Assembly: GCA_018399055.1 (NCBI GenBank)
Contig: CP073762.1
Span: 1,612,001-1,676,000 of the forward strand
Direction: 5' to 3'
Origin: Simkaniaceae bacterium
Lineage (GTDB): Bacteria > Chlamydiota > Chlamydiia > Chlamydiales > Simkaniaceae
Length of the DNA stretch: 64,000 bases
Shown: piece by piece, positions 24,650 through 33,904 of the stretch
Position numbering within the stretch: position 1 is the first letter of the stretch
How the letters are laid out: each line of letters begins with the position of its first letter
Notes under the pieces: model-generated
What the model was told of the DNA's origin: nothing
Databases searched by the model: none
What the model saw: the letters and a program-made list of their open reading frames with translations, nothing else
Made by a program: the position numbers and the translations under genes

Positions 24650-25284
24650 TGAAGTTTTAGAGTGCGGTAGGCATCGTCGATCTGATCAAGAGAGGCAATG
24701 CAGCAGCTAAGGTCTTTGAGCAGTCCTGTCGAGATGTCGTAGACCCATCCGTGAATGATAAGCTTTCTACCTTTAGCCCAGGCATTTTGAACAATCGTGG
24801 TATGACAAACATTCATCACCTGCGTCAAAACATTCAACTCTACAAGGCGTTTATACCTTTCCTTTTTGTCTTGAATTTGATCAAGAACCTCTTTCTCGCT
24901 GAAATAAACATCGCGAATATTGCGAAGCCAATTATCAACGAGTCCAAACTGAGCATTTTCCATAGAGGCGGCAACGCCCCCACACCCATAATGGCCACAG
25001 ACAATAACATGCTCAATCCCGAGATTTTCAACTCCATATTCTAGAACAGAGAGGCAGTTGATATCGGTATGTGGAAAAATATTTGCAACATTCCGATGAA
25101 CAAAGACTTCTCCAGCCTCTAGCCCAATCATTTCATTCGCAGGAATCCGGCTGTCAGAACAACCAATCCAAAGATACTTTGGAGCTTGTCCATCTACATG
25201 CCTTTTAAAAAAATCGGAGTCTTCTTCCCTCTTCCCCTCAGACCAGGTGCGATTATTCTCAAATAATTGTTGCAGCTCTCTCAT
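24646..25284 (-). CDS. can: Beta-class carbonic anhydrase
   Basis: About 212 residues. LWIGCSDSRIPANEMIGLEAGEVFVHRNVANIF holds the first zinc Cys and the Asp-Arg pair; VIVCGHYGCGGV gives the zinc His and second Cys. It interconverts CO2 and bicarbonate in the cytosol. ATG 25284 (MRELQQLFENN) is preferred; the GTG at 25305 adds seven unlike residues. Its stop overlaps the end of the relic module by four bases. Confidence 0.93.
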   Translation of the reverse strand: MRELQQLFENNRTWSEGKREEDSDFFKRHVDGQAPKYLWIGCSDSRIPANEMIGLEAGEVFVHRNVANIFPHTDINCLSVLEYGVENLGIEHVIVCGHYGCGGVAASMENAQFGLVDNWLRNIRDVYFSEKEVLDQIQDKKERYKRLVELNVLTQVMNVCHTTIVQNAWAKGRKLIIHGWVYDISTGLLKDLSCCIASLDQIDDAYRTLKLH

Positions 25285-25306
25285 GGATCTATTGTAAGTT
25301 CTCACC

Positions 25307-25609
25307 TTGATTTATTTCTATAATCTTTATGGATTTATTGGGCTTTTACATCTACAATTAGATATTTATGGAGGGTTAGCCCTTTTAACTCTCACCGCAG
25401 GAGCCATTTTTACTCGCAATGAAGCTGTAAAAATTGTTGCTATGACCACCCTATCATCTCAAACAGCTATTTCATCGTCCTTTATCATAGGTGGCTGTTG
25501 TTTAGAAAATTGTAGACAAATTCAACCCACGGAAATGGAAGGTAAATACGTTAGATTGCAAAATGGGTCTGTTCGTGTGATTAAGCAAGATTTTTTCTGT
25601 AAAATTTGA
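25307..25609 (+). CDS. Unassigned small ORF, cut by the IS256-type element
   Basis: About 100 codons with a hydrophobic N-terminal third (LALLTLTAGAIF) and a Cys pair (GGCCLENC). The start is not ATG and no Shine-Dalgarno site is clear. The last codons lie inside the left repeat of the IS (from 25605), so the natural 3' end is missing if the gene is real. Not recognised; it could be non-coding. Confidence 0.25.
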   Translation: MIYFYNLYGFIGLLHLQLDIYGGLALLTLTAGAIFTRNEAVKIVAMTTLSSQTAISSSFIIGGCCLENCRQIQPTEMEGKYVRLQNGSVRVIKQDFFCKI

Positions 25610-26906
25610 GACCTATTTCTCTTAAGTCTTATTGTTAACATGTTATGAGCTAATTTAACATGGGCAGAGTCGCTTAGAGCCTGACCCGTTCTATACTTCG
25701 TCCTCCATTATCATATATCTTTTCCCACTGACCCACTCCTCGTGGATCTCTACTCCTATTGCCGTGATCAACCTTTCGCAGGACTCAACGTTGGGAAAGA
25801 GCCTCGCCACTCTTGTTCTCCGCTTGAACTCCTGGTTGAGCCTCTCACTGGGATTATTTGTTCGGATTTTCTTCCAGTGGTCTCGAGGGAACTCGAAGAA
25901 GGAGAGTCCTTCTTCGATGTTCTCTTCGAGCCACAGACTAAACTTTGGCGCTTTTTTTTGGTATTTCTCAACTGTCTGTCTCATTCTGGATCTTGCCTCA
26001 TTTGCATTTAAGGCTTGATAGATATCCCTCACAGATTGGGCGATTTCTTTGCGGAGATGTTGAGATGGCGCATAATGCATCGCATTTTGCGCCATGTGAA
26101 AGAGACACCGCTGCCAGGGTGTTCCTGGAAGGACTGCTTGCCTGGCTTTTTTGAGTCCTGCGTGATCATCACTGATGATCAGTTGGACTCCCTTTAAACC
26201 TCTTGTTAATAGATTTTCAAGGAACTTTCTCCAATGCACCTCTGCTTCAGATAAGCTGCAAGAAATGGACAGGATTTCTCGATGCCCTTGTAGGTTGACT
26301 CCAAGGGCAGTGAGAACTGCAAGGCTTCTCACTGCCCCTGCTTCTCTCACCTTTTCGTAGCGTGCGTCTAGGTAGATGTATTTCATGCTCCCTAGTGGAC
26401 GGGTTCGGAACTTTTCAAGTTCTTCATCAAGGATTTTGGAGAGATTGGAGACTTGTGTGGAACTGATCTCCAACCCACAGAGCTCCTCGGTGATCCTCTT
26501 GACCCGTCTTGTGGACACTCCATTGACATACATCTCTGCAACAGCAAGTGCCAGCGCTCTTTCTGAGCGCTGGCCTTTCTCTAGAAGAGTGGGATAGAAT
26601 GGAACTTCTCTCGTCTGGGGTATTTGAAGATGAAGCTTTCCTAACCTGGTCTGCAATGTTTTCTCCTTAAACCCATTGGCATATCCCTGCCTCTCATTGG
26701 TTCTTTCATAGGGAGCGGCTTTGAGAGCCCGCTCTCTTTCAATGAGCATCAGCTCATTGAGAAGCTTTTGAAGAGTTGGACATAAACCCTCCATATCTTT
26801 AAAATTAAGCTCCTCTAATGCTTCGGCAATTAGAGGAGAAAAACGTTGGTTTGAGACCATTTTATTCTCCTTTTGTTTGTTAGACTTAAGAGAATTTGGT
26901 CTCAAA
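25605..26906 (-). mobile_element. IS256-family element (IS-D), about 1.3 kb
   Basis: Inverted repeats at 25605-25629 and 26882-26906 (outer TTTGAGACC, inner TTCTCTTAAGTCT) match at 23 of 25 positions and enclose one full transposase gene. No convincing 8-9 bp target duplication is visible, so the element may be old or its flanks rearranged. Confidence 0.82.
25691..26860 (-). CDS. IS256-family (mutator-type) transposase
   Basis: 389 residues from ATG 26860, after AAGGAG. RQGYANGFKEKTLQTRLGKLHLQIPQTR, ALALAVAEMYVNGVSTRRV and YIYLDARYEKVRE (first Asp) lead to LIISDDHAGLKKA (second Asp) and WQRCLFHMAQN. RTNNPSERLNQEFKRRTRVARLFPN gives the catalytic Glu. The DDE core is intact, so the element may still be active. 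The mutator signature is clear. Confidence 0.93.
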   Translation of the reverse strand: MVSNQRFSPLIAEALEELNFKDMEGLCPTLQKLLNELMLIERERALKAAPYERTNERQGYANGFKEKTLQTRLGKLHLQIPQTREVPFYPTLLEKGQRSERALALAVAEMYVNGVSTRRVKRITEELCGLEISSTQVSNLSKILDEELEKFRTRPLGSMKYIYLDARYEKVREAGAVRSLAVLTALGVNLQGHREILSISCSLSEAEVHWRKFLENLLTRGLKGVQLIISDDHAGLKKARQAVLPGTPWQRCLFHMAQNAMHYAPSQHLRKEIAQSVRDIYQALNANEARSRMRQTVEKYQKKAPKFSLWLEENIEEGLSFFEFPRDHWKKIRTNNPSERLNQEFKRRTRVARLFPNVESCERLITAIGVEIHEEWVSGKRYMIMEDEV

Positions 26907-27269
26907 CCATTTTTTTTCAATCTCTGAGTGCTCTCGGAAACTGAATTTACAGAAACAAATTTACACTACCGTTCGTGTTTCACTAAACTCAGTAAGTATG
27001 ACATTCATTTGTGCAACAGCGATCATAGGTTCTTTGTTTGCCTTAGTCTCACGCGTTCCTCTCTCATGTCTAAAGCAAAAAGTTACCATGCGCCAACTCT
27101 CTCCTTTCTGGCTTTCAGGACTCGCGCTAACTGTCCTTGTAACAGAGGTAAATGGCAGCCTCATTCCTATCAAAAGACTTCCTGATGGTAAGATTTCTAA
27201 GGAGTGCATAGATGAAATAAATGCTGGCTATTCTTGCAGGAACCGTTGCTTTTCGAGCGGGTCTGATCT
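26907..27269. other. Stretch between IS-D and cyoE, no firm gene
   Basis: A plus-strand frame (to 27273) reads FICATAIIGSLFALVS, then LSPFWLSGLALTVLV, and ends just inside the cyoE 3' end; a minus frame of 82 codons overlaps it. The hydrophobic segments are suggestive, but start, ribosome site and family are lacking. It may be the remainder of a gene damaged by IS-D. Confidence 0.3.
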
Positions 27270-28148
27270 TTAAAAAACTGTCGTAAAGGGAAGGGCTACT
27301 GAGAGCGTCGTCACAACAACAAGAGAAAAGATAAACATCTTTCGGGCCCAGCGTGCATCATTTTTAGCAGAAAAGCCTTTGAGGGCAAGAACAAGCCAAG
27401 AAATACCAACAAGCGCCATGATCACCATGAAGGTCAGCGTAGTATAACCACAAAGAGTCAAAAGAGTAGTCGCCATAATGAACGCGAGAAGATACACAGT
27501 CATATGGATCTTTGTTTTGTGCATCCCCTTGACGCGGGGAAAAACAGGAATTGAGGCTTTGGTATAGTCGCTGAGGCGATAGATAGCGATGGCAAAAAAA
27601 TGGGGCATTTGCCACATGGCAATAATCGCAAAGAGGATGAATGCTCCAAGATCAAGCCTATGCGCTACAGCAGTGTATCCAACAACTGGCGGAATAGCTC
27701 CCGCAATACTTCCAATAAGGGTGCCATAGGTCGTTTGGTACTTCGATAATGAGTAGACAATCACGTAGAAGAAAAAGCCTGTTAGAGCAACATAAGTCGT
27801 CAATGGGTTTGTTCCTAAGGCAAGAGTCAATGTACCTAAAAGACCAAGCCCTGTTCCGAAAAGAAACGCTTTTCGATGGGGAATAACCCCGCGAGCTAAG
27901 GCGCGGTATTTTGTCCGATTCATCTTTGCATCGTGATTGCGATCGATATAGTTATTGAAAACACAGGCAGACGCAATGATTAGCCCAAGGCCCAGAACCA
28001 TAGATAGAAAAAGCCCCAAGTCAAAATGCCCCCTTGCTGCTAAAGCATACCCTCCAGCAGTCGTCAGTATGTTTCCCAGGATAATCCCAGGTTTCGTCAG
28101 AAGAAGATAGTGCTTAAGCGTCAGAGGCTTTCTTAATGTATTTTCCAT
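27270..28148 (-). CDS. cyoE: Protoheme IX farnesyltransferase
   Basis: 292 residues of a UbiA-type membrane prenyltransferase. LLLTKPGIILGNILTTAGGY, then NNYIDRNHDAKMNRTKYRAL (first Asp-rich motif N-x2-D-x4-D-x2-M-x-R-T) and IYRLSDYTKASIPVFPRVKG (second). It turns heme B into heme O for the bo oxidase. Last gene of the cyoABCDE operon, directly after cyoD with no gap. Confidence 0.97.
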   Translation of the reverse strand: MENTLRKPLTLKHYLLLTKPGIILGNILTTAGGYALAARGHFDLGLFLSMVLGLGLIIASACVFNNYIDRNHDAKMNRTKYRALARGVIPHRKAFLFGTGLGLLGTLTLALGTNPLTTYVALTGFFFYVIVYSLSKYQTTYGTLIGSIAGAIPPVVGYTAVAHRLDLGAFILFAIIAMWQMPHFFAIAIYRLSDYTKASIPVFPRVKGMHKTKIHMTVYLLAFIMATTLLTLCGYTTLTFMVIMALVGISWLVLALKGFSAKNDARWARKMFIFSLVVVTTLSVALPFTTVF

Positions 28149-28478
28149 CTAGTGCCCCATATTAGGCATGACATTGTAGTTCAAATTGCTCATGATCCAA
28201 AGCGTCCCTAAAATGATGCATAGAATCAGTACTGCTCCAAATACAAATATCCAGAGATTCCAGCGCGGCTTTTCCTCAAGGCCTAAGTGGAGGAAGAAAA
28301 TCAGCTGAATCACGGCTAAAACACACCCAATCGAAATGATTGACGAGATGAGTAGCCCATGTGTTAGGTGGTAGTGAGCCACAATCCGATAAGCAGCAAA
28401 TACTAATACAAGAGAGATGATAAACCCAATCCATATAGGTTTAAAACTTACATTCCATCCATGATGTTGATCTATCAT
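28149..28478 (-). CDS. cyoD: Cytochrome bo oxidase subunit IV
   Basis: 109 residues with three membrane helices: IWIGFIISLVLVFAAYRIV, ISSIISIGCVLAVIQLIFFLHLG and LWIFVFGAVLILCIILGTLWIM. The start ATG 28478 overlaps the cyoC stop (ATGA), and the stop abuts the cyoE start. It helps assemble the oxidase and has no cofactor. Confidence 0.94.
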   Translation of the reverse strand: MIDQHHGWNVSFKPIWIGFIISLVLVFAAYRIVAHYHLTHGLLISSIISIGCVLAVIQLIFFLHLGLEEKPRWNLWIFVFGAVLILCIILGTLWIMSNLNYNVMPNMGH

Positions 28479-29068
28479 ATGATTCCCACTAGGTAAACAA
28501 TTGTATAAATAAATACCCAAACAATGTTGAGAAACTGCCAAAACATTTTAAGGCACGTTAGGCGTCGAATACAAGGCCCGGATACTCCTGAGCGAAATAC
28601 TGGAATGAGAAGAACAATTACCCAGAGAAGTGCAATGACTAGGTGGAGAACAAACATTCCCACAAGAGTAAAAAACGCTGATGCAAAACCACTTTTTTCC
28701 CAGCCACTCCCCGCAGCTATAAGATGGGAAAACTCATGAAGCTCCATCCCTAAAAAGATCAGCCCTAAAAGAAAAGTGATGAGGAAAAAGGCAATCGTTC
28801 CTCCTTTATTCCTTCTGTGAGCATAGGCTCCTCCGATTCCAACTGTAAAAGTGCTAATGAGAAGTATAAATGTCTGGAGGGTCGTGTAGTCTAAGTTAAA
28901 GAGTTGCTTCTGGGTCGGGCCTCCAAAATGATTTGGGCTGAGCACAGCATACGTTGCAAAAATAGTGGCAAACAGCATGAAATCCGTTAGCAGATAAAGC
29001 CAAAAACCAAAAACTGTTTTTGAGTAAATATCGTGGTGAGTATCAGGACTAGCCTCGTGCATATTCAT
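28475..29068 (-). CDS. cyoC: Cytochrome bo oxidase subunit III
   Basis: 197 residues and five membrane helices; FGFWLYLLTDFMLFATIFATYAVL is the family start, then GGAYAHRRNKG and GMELHEFSHLIAAGSGWEKSGFASAFFTLVGMFVLHL. Part of the quinol oxidase complex in the inner membrane. Start and stop overlap cyoB and cyoD by four bases each, so the operon is translationally coupled. Confidence 0.96.
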   Translation of the reverse strand: MNMHEASPDTHHDIYSKTVFGFWLYLLTDFMLFATIFATYAVLSPNHFGGPTQKQLFNLDYTTLQTFILLISTFTVGIGGAYAHRRNKGGTIAFFLITFLLGLIFLGMELHEFSHLIAAGSGWEKSGFASAFFTLVGMFVLHLVIALLWVIVLLIPVFRSGVSGPCIRRLTCLKMFWQFLNIVWVFIYTIVYLVGII

Positions 29069-31029
29069 GTGGCGCGACTCCTCATTTCAATTTCTCTTAC
29101 TTCCTCTGCCTTAACATAATAGTCGGTCTCCTTGACAAAGAGACGGGCAATTAAGGTAATCACAACTCCCAAGGTGCAAAGCCCAGCCAGCCAGAAAATG
29201 TGCCAGACAAGCGCGAATCCTAAGATGCAGCTCAGAATACCAATGTTAACACCTACCATCGAATTTTTCGGCATATGGATGTCTTGATACTTAGGCTCTC
29301 CTACCTCTTTTTTCGATTTCTTCATCTCCCAAAAGGCATCTTTATCATGCACTTCAGGGATGATTGCAAAATTGTAGAAGGGAGGTGGAGACGCTGTTGA
29401 CCATTCAAGTGTCCGTCCATTCCAAGGATCTCCTGTAGTATCCTTTAATTTTTCGCGATTCTTGATACTCTTATAAAGTTGAGCCGCCTGAAACAGAACC
29501 CCAATAAAAATCAAAAGTCCTCCGATCGCAGCAACAATGAAGAGCGGTTGCCATCCATTACCATCTGGGTAATGGTTGATGCGGCGCGGCGCTCCCATAA
29601 ATCCAAGAAGATAGAGAGGAAAGAAAGCTACAAAAAATCCAACAAACCAAAACCAGAACGCATATTTCCCAAGCTTTTCATCGAGTCTAAACCCAGCAAA
29701 TTTCGGAAACCAATAGGAATATCCAGCAAAGACCCCAAAAACAACCCCTCCAATAATCACATTATGAAAATGCGCAACTAAAAAGAGACTATTATGAACT
29801 TGGAAATCAATTCCGGGGATTGCCAGCATAACGCCTGTCATCCCTCCAGTCACAAAAACAAAAACAAACCCCATGAACCAAAGCATGGGAGTGGTAAAGG
29901 TCACCTTTCCTCGGTACATAGTAAAAATCCAGTTGAAAACCTTTACCCCCGTAGGAACTGCAATAATCATTGTCATGATCCCGAAGAAAGCGTTGACATT
30001 TGCTCCTGCTCCCATTGTGAAGAAGTGGTGAAGCCATACGATAAAGGAGAGGAAAGTAATCACAGCAATTGCCCATACCATGGACTTATATCCGAAGAGT
30101 TTTTTGTGAGAAAACACAGGTACCAACTCGGAAAAAATCCCAAATGCCGGCAAAACTAGAATATAAACCTCTGGATGTCCCCATGCCCATATCAAATTGA
30201 TATACATCATTGGATTCCCACCATAGCCAGCAGTAAAGATCTTTGTGTCTAAAAGGCGGTCGGTAGAAAGCATCCCGATTGTTCCTGTAAGGATGGGAAA
30301 TGCAAAAATCACAAGGATCATCGTTGCAAAAGCTGCCCAAACGAAAACAGGCATTCTCATCAGTTTCATTCCAGGGCAGCGCATTTTCAGAATTGTCACG
30401 AGGAAATTGACCCCGGACAGTAGGGAACCTATCCCCGATATCTGAATACTCCAAATCCAGTAATCTACCCCAACCCCCGGATTGTATTTAAGACCGGCAA
30501 GGGGTGGATATGCGGTCCACCCCGTCCCGGCAAAGACTCCGATTACAAGCGAGATGAAGATATAGAGTCCTCCTGCTGTAAAGAGCCAGAAACTAATCGA
30601 ATTTAGAAGGGGAAAGGCCACATCTCGGGCCCCAATTTGAATCGGCAAAACCAAGTTAATGATTCCAAATACAAGCCCCATACCTACAAAAAAGATCATG
30701 GTAACCCCATGAGCCGTAAAAAGCTGCTGGAAGTGTTCCGCTCCCAGGTATCCCATACATTCACCTGAAGCAACGGCTTGCTGCGCTCTCATCATTAGTG
30801 CATCAACAAGCCCTTTGAAGAGTTGAATCACCGAAAAAACGATATACATGACTCCAATTTTCTTATGATCAACAGAGGTAAGCCATTCTTTCCATAGCCA
30901 TCCCCACTTTTTATAATAAGTGAGAAGAGCAATAACGAGGATAGCGCCCCCAACTATGGTTACATCAGCAGCATATTCAATCCAATCGTGCTTAAAAGCA
31001 TCTATTCCGAGTCTTCCAAATAACCTCAT
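29065..31029 (-). CDS. cyoB: Cytochrome bo oxidase subunit I
   Basis: 654 residues, the catalytic heme-copper subunit that reduces oxygen and pumps protons. Seen: LFTAHGVTMIFFVGMGLVFG (low-spin heme His), IWAWGHPEVYILVLPAFG (CuB His and the cross-linked Tyr), HHFFTMG (two CuB His), and LVAHFHNVIIGGVVFG (heme o3 and low-spin His). The length and the C-terminal extension match CyoB rather than aa3 enzymes. It follows cyoA by two bases. Confidence 0.98.
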   Translation of the reverse strand: MRLFGRLGIDAFKHDWIEYAADVTIVGGAILVIALLTYYKKWGWLWKEWLTSVDHKKIGVMYIVFSVIQLFKGLVDALMMRAQQAVASGECMGYLGAEHFQQLFTAHGVTMIFFVGMGLVFGIINLVLPIQIGARDVAFPLLNSISFWLFTAGGLYIFISLVIGVFAGTGWTAYPPLAGLKYNPGVGVDYWIWSIQISGIGSLLSGVNFLVTILKMRCPGMKLMRMPVFVWAAFATMILVIFAFPILTGTIGMLSTDRLLDTKIFTAGYGGNPMMYINLIWAWGHPEVYILVLPAFGIFSELVPVFSHKKLFGYKSMVWAIAVITFLSFIVWLHHFFTMGAGANVNAFFGIMTMIIAVPTGVKVFNWIFTMYRGKVTFTTPMLWFMGFVFVFVTGGMTGVMLAIPGIDFQVHNSLFLVAHFHNVIIGGVVFGVFAGYSYWFPKFAGFRLDEKLGKYAFWFWFVGFFVAFFPLYLLGFMGAPRRINHYPDGNGWQPLFIVAAIGGLLIFIGVLFQAAQLYKSIKNREKLKDTTGDPWNGRTLEWSTASPPPFYNFAIIPEVHDKDAFWEMKKSKKEVGEPKYQDIHMPKNSMVGVNIGILSCILGFALVWHIFWLAGLCTLGVVITLIARLFVKETDYYVKAEEVREIEMRSRAT

Positions 31030-31031
31030 CT

Positions 31032-31892
31032 CTATTTTCCTTCCGGCATGTATTGCATTAATATTTGATCAAAAAGGTGGGTTTGCACGCTTCCGTAAAC
31101 CTTCATAGTAACATATTGACTGGGCTCCACAAGCTGTTTATAAGCCTCCCAAGTTAGACTTTCCCCTGAAGATTTTACCTGACCTACCCAATCTTGAAAG
31201 TCTTGTTCTGTACTAGACACTGCTTTAAAAATCATTCCCGCAAACCCCTTTCCACTAATGTTTGTATTGCGCCCCTCAAACTCCCCTGGCTCATTTGCAA
31301 CGAGGTGAAGTTTAGTACGCATCGCGGGCATTGCGTAAATCTGCCCTCCTAGTTGAGGAATCCAAAATGAATTCATTGGAGCCTCAGCGGTGATAACAAA
31401 ATTGATCGGAGTCTTTTCTGGGAATTGTACATAGTTGACCGTGGCAATTCCTTGCTCAGGATAAATGAATAGCCACTTCCAATTGAGAGCCACAGCTTGG
31501 ATCTCAATCGGTTTTGTTCCGTTCTCAATAGGCTTAAATGGATTGAGGTCGTGACTAGTTTTCCATGTGATCACGGCGAGAATAATAATGATCACAACAG
31601 GAACTCCCCACCAACAACACTCTGCAATGCTGTTATGCTCCCAATCAGGGGTATGTTTTGACGCTCTCCCCTCGCGATATTTCCATCCAAAAACAATGGC
31701 CAGAATCATAACTGGTATAACCACGATAAGCATCAATGAAGAACAGGTAATAATCAATTCCCGCTCTTTCATACCGATCATCCCTTTTGGCTCTAGTATA
31801 GGAATGTTGTGGCTGGTGACAAATATTGCTGTCAACGCTCCGACAGCAACAATGAGTAGAGTGATAATAACGATTTTAAAAACTCTTTTCAT
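31032..31892 (-). CDS. cyoA: Cytochrome bo oxidase subunit II
   Basis: 286 residues. An N-terminal hydrophobic segment (VIITLLIVAVGALTAIFV), two membrane helices and a periplasmic cupredoxin-like domain (VALNWKWLFIYPEQGIATVNYVQFP, MNSFWIPQLGGQIYAMPAM). The CuA ligands are absent, as in quinol oxidases. The N-terminal signal has no lipobox Cys, unlike E. coli CyoA. First gene of the cyo operon; divergent from the RpiB-like gene. Confidence 0.96.
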   Translation of the reverse strand: MKRVFKIVIITLLIVAVGALTAIFVTSHNIPILEPKGMIGMKERELIITCSSLMLIVVIPVMILAIVFGWKYREGRASKHTPDWEHNSIAECCWWGVPVVIIIILAVITWKTSHDLNPFKPIENGTKPIEIQAVALNWKWLFIYPEQGIATVNYVQFPEKTPINFVITAEAPMNSFWIPQLGGQIYAMPAMRTKLHLVANEPGEFEGRNTNISGKGFAGMIFKAVSSTEQDFQDWVGQVKSSGESLTWEAYKQLVEPSQYVTMKVYGSVQTHLFDQILMQYMPEGK

Positions 31893-31915
31893 CTCAAGGC
31901 ATTCTCAAAAAAAAA

Positions 31916-31945
31916 TTGTACTAATTTTTGTTTCTACAATATAAT
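31916..31945 (+). promoter_or_regulatory. Promoter of the RpiB-like gene
   Basis: TTGTAC (31916-31921), 18-base spacer, perfect TATAAT (31940-31945), 27 bases before the start at 31972. The divergent cyoA promoter must lie in the same 79-base gap. Confidence 0.6.
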
Positions 31946-31971
31946 ACGCATCTTGTCTACAATAAAAAATT

Positions 31972-32427
31972 ATGAATATGAAAATAGCTGTCAGTTCAGA
32001 CGAATACCGCCCCATCATTGACCAACTTATTGGTGAGGTTGAATTACGAGGGCATCAAGTGATCTATTTCGGGCCTCAAAAAGAAGCCGAGGATCAGGAT
32101 TGGACAACAGTCACTCGAAAAGCAATTCAAGAAATTCAGGGAGGAAGGGCTGATGAAGCCATTGTTCTATGCTGGACGGGGACAGGGTGCACCATTCTTG
32201 CCAACAAATTTCCTGGAATCCGCGCAGCCCTTTGTGTCGACGAAGAAACCGCTAAAGGAGCGCGCACTTACAATCATGCCAATGTCCTTGGGCTAAGCTT
32301 GCGCCTCACCTCCTCTGAAAAGCTCCGAGAAATCCTTGATCAGTGGTTTTCAACTCCGTTTAGTACCGATGCCTGGAATCTTTCTCAAATCAAAGCACTC
32401 GAAACAATCGAAAAGGGAAGTAGATGA
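31972..32427 (+). CDS. RpiB/LacAB-family sugar-phosphate isomerase
   Basis: 151 residues: MKIAVSSDEYRPIIDQLIGEVELRGHQVIYFG, AIVLCWTGTGCTILANKFPGIRAALCVDEETAKGARTYNHANVLGLSLR. The GTG loop and N-H-A-N-V-L segment are typical of ribose-5-phosphate isomerase B. The usual active-site pair reads as Cys66-type WTGTGC here, with small changes, so a different aldose phosphate is possible. The stop overlaps an ATG (ATGA) that now leads straight into IS-E. Confidence 0.82.
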   Translation: MNMKIAVSSDEYRPIIDQLIGEVELRGHQVIYFGPQKEAEDQDWTTVTRKAIQEIQGGRADEAIVLCWTGTGCTILANKFPGIRAALCVDEETAKGARTYNHANVLGLSLRLTSSEKLREILDQWFSTPFSTDAWNLSQIKALETIEKGSR

Positions 32428-32438
32428 AAAAAATTGCT

Positions 32439-33904
32439 GTCAACCCAAAGTAGAAATGTCACCTAATTCTCCAAAATAGAAATGTCACCATTTTGCGGGC
32501 ATCGCCCGCAATCTGCGACGCGACGAGCAGCCCCTTTGGGATGGCTCGGCGCAGACGCGGCAAGGATTCCTTTTCTCTTCATCTCCATGGATGATTTCTC
32601 CTGGGTTTTGAGTGTCGCTTGGTCGCCCAACTGATCCCTTCTAGTTCCTTACTGTCCAGTATCCTTGGTTGCTCATAGATTATTTCATTCCACTTTTTGT
32701 ACTCTAGGGCCTTCCCTTTGTACTCTACCTTTATCTCTTCCCCTTCGCTCCAGAGAACATCAACGGTTGCATGTCTTAACCTATGAGGGGCCTTCGTCTG
32801 CAGCATGTAAAGGGTCCCTTTGTATTGGAACGTTAGATTTTTTGAGAGCTTTCTTGTCTCTTTCCTGGCAAAAATCCTTTCCAGGTTGTCCCTCATTCTC
32901 ATCTTTCTGTGGGCATCTTCCGTGCTTGCTGCTTCTTTCCCAAATTTCTCATTGATGATCTCTAGAAACTCAGACAAAAACCTGTTCCCTTCTTCCATGT
33001 TGTTGATCCCTCTTAGTCTCATTTCTTTGATCAATCGATCTTGAAAAACTCCATTTTTCCTTTCTACTCTTCCTTTGGCCTGGGGACTGTTCGCACAGAT
33101 TAAATCGATTCCAAGCTCTTTTGCCACTTGGCCAAAATGAGTAATCCCCACCCCCGTTTTAATCTCTTCTCTGTTGACTCGAAAAACACTATGCTTATCT
33201 ACATATAACCCTAATGGTCTTCCATACTTCCCCAAGTGATCCTTTAAAAGATCCAGGTACCCATCGGTAGTTTCTGTTTTTACAAACCGGGCAGCAGTTG
33301 TTTTGCTGGTCGCATCGTCTACAAATTGGATTAAGACGCATTTCTCACTCCTCCCCTCGAACCAATCATGAGGGGAGCCATCCCCCTGGAGCAACTCTCC
33401 AAAGCGCCTTCTTCTCTCTCGTCTTTGATGCATCTTCACTTCTTTTTTCTTCTTTATCTTCCATAGCCCTTCCTCTATTAGCCATTTCCTGACAGTCTCA
33501 TCTGAGACTTTTATCCCTTCATATTCTTCGAGCTTCTCTCTTGCAAGCGTTGGCCCAAAATCATCAAGTTTTTCTTTGATTAGCTTGATCGCTCTATCTC
33601 GGACTCCCTCATCGATTTTCCGGTTGCTTTCTCTTCCTCTCTTGAGCGAGATCAAACCTCTTTCTCCTTGCTCTAGGTAGCGCTTCCTCACTCTTTTTGT
33701 TTGCCTCAAGCATAGCCCCATCTCTTCGCTAGCTCTTGCCAGTGTCAATTTTTTTCTATCTATTTGTCTCATAGTTCCAAGCCGTTCAGCTTCTTTTATA
33801 CTCATTTTCAATGTCTCCTTCATGAGCCACCTCCTCGGCTATTAAGCCTACCAGAGGTGACATTTCTACTTTGGAGAATGGTGACATTATCATTTTGGGC
33901 TTAC
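32439..33904 (-). mobile_element. IS1202-like element (IS-E), 1466 bp
   Basis: A 17-bp direct repeat, AGATGAAAAAAATTGCT, flanks it (32422-32438 and 33905-33921). The imperfect inverted ends begin GTCAACCCAAA and GTAAGCCCAAA. Subterminal repeats of TAGAAATGTCACC and ATTCTCCAAA occur at both ends (32450-32492, 33851-33893). Long target duplications are known for the IS1202 family. Confidence 0.85.
32579..33823 (-). CDS. IS1202/ISNCY-type transposase
   Basis: 414 residues. An N-terminal double helix-turn-helix (KKLTLARASEEMGLCLRQTKRVRKRY) and a second DNA-binding part (GIKVSDETVRKWLIEEGLW) precede the integrase core: LLQGDGSPHDWFEG (first Asp), LYVDKHSVFRVN (second Asp), SPQAKGRVERKNGVFQDRL (Glu). 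The start may be the Met six codons in (MSIKEAERL). The frame is intact, so the element could be active. Confidence 0.9.
   Translation of the reverse strand: MKETLKMSIKEAERLGTMRQIDRKKLTLARASEEMGLCLRQTKRVRKRYLEQGERGLISLKRGRESNRKIDEGVRDRAIKLIKEKLDDFGPTLAREKLEEYEGIKVSDETVRKWLIEEGLWKIKKKKEVKMHQRRERRRRFGELLQGDGSPHDWFEGRSEKCVLIQFVDDATSKTTAARFVKTETTDGYLDLLKDHLGKYGRPLGLYVDKHSVFRVNREEIKTGVGITHFGQVAKELGIDLICANSPQAKGRVERKNGVFQDRLIKEMRLRGINNMEEGNRFLSEFLEIINEKFGKEAASTEDAHRKMRMRDNLERIFARKETRKLSKNLTFQYKGTLYMLQTKAPHRLRHATVDVLWSEGEEIKVEYKGKALEYKKWNEIIYEQPRILDSKELEGISWATKRHSKPRRNHPWR

Noticed and set aside
29479-30454. Plus- and minus-strand ORFs of 89-122 codons inside cyoB
   Set aside because: They lie wholly within the well-supported subunit I gene and show no family features.
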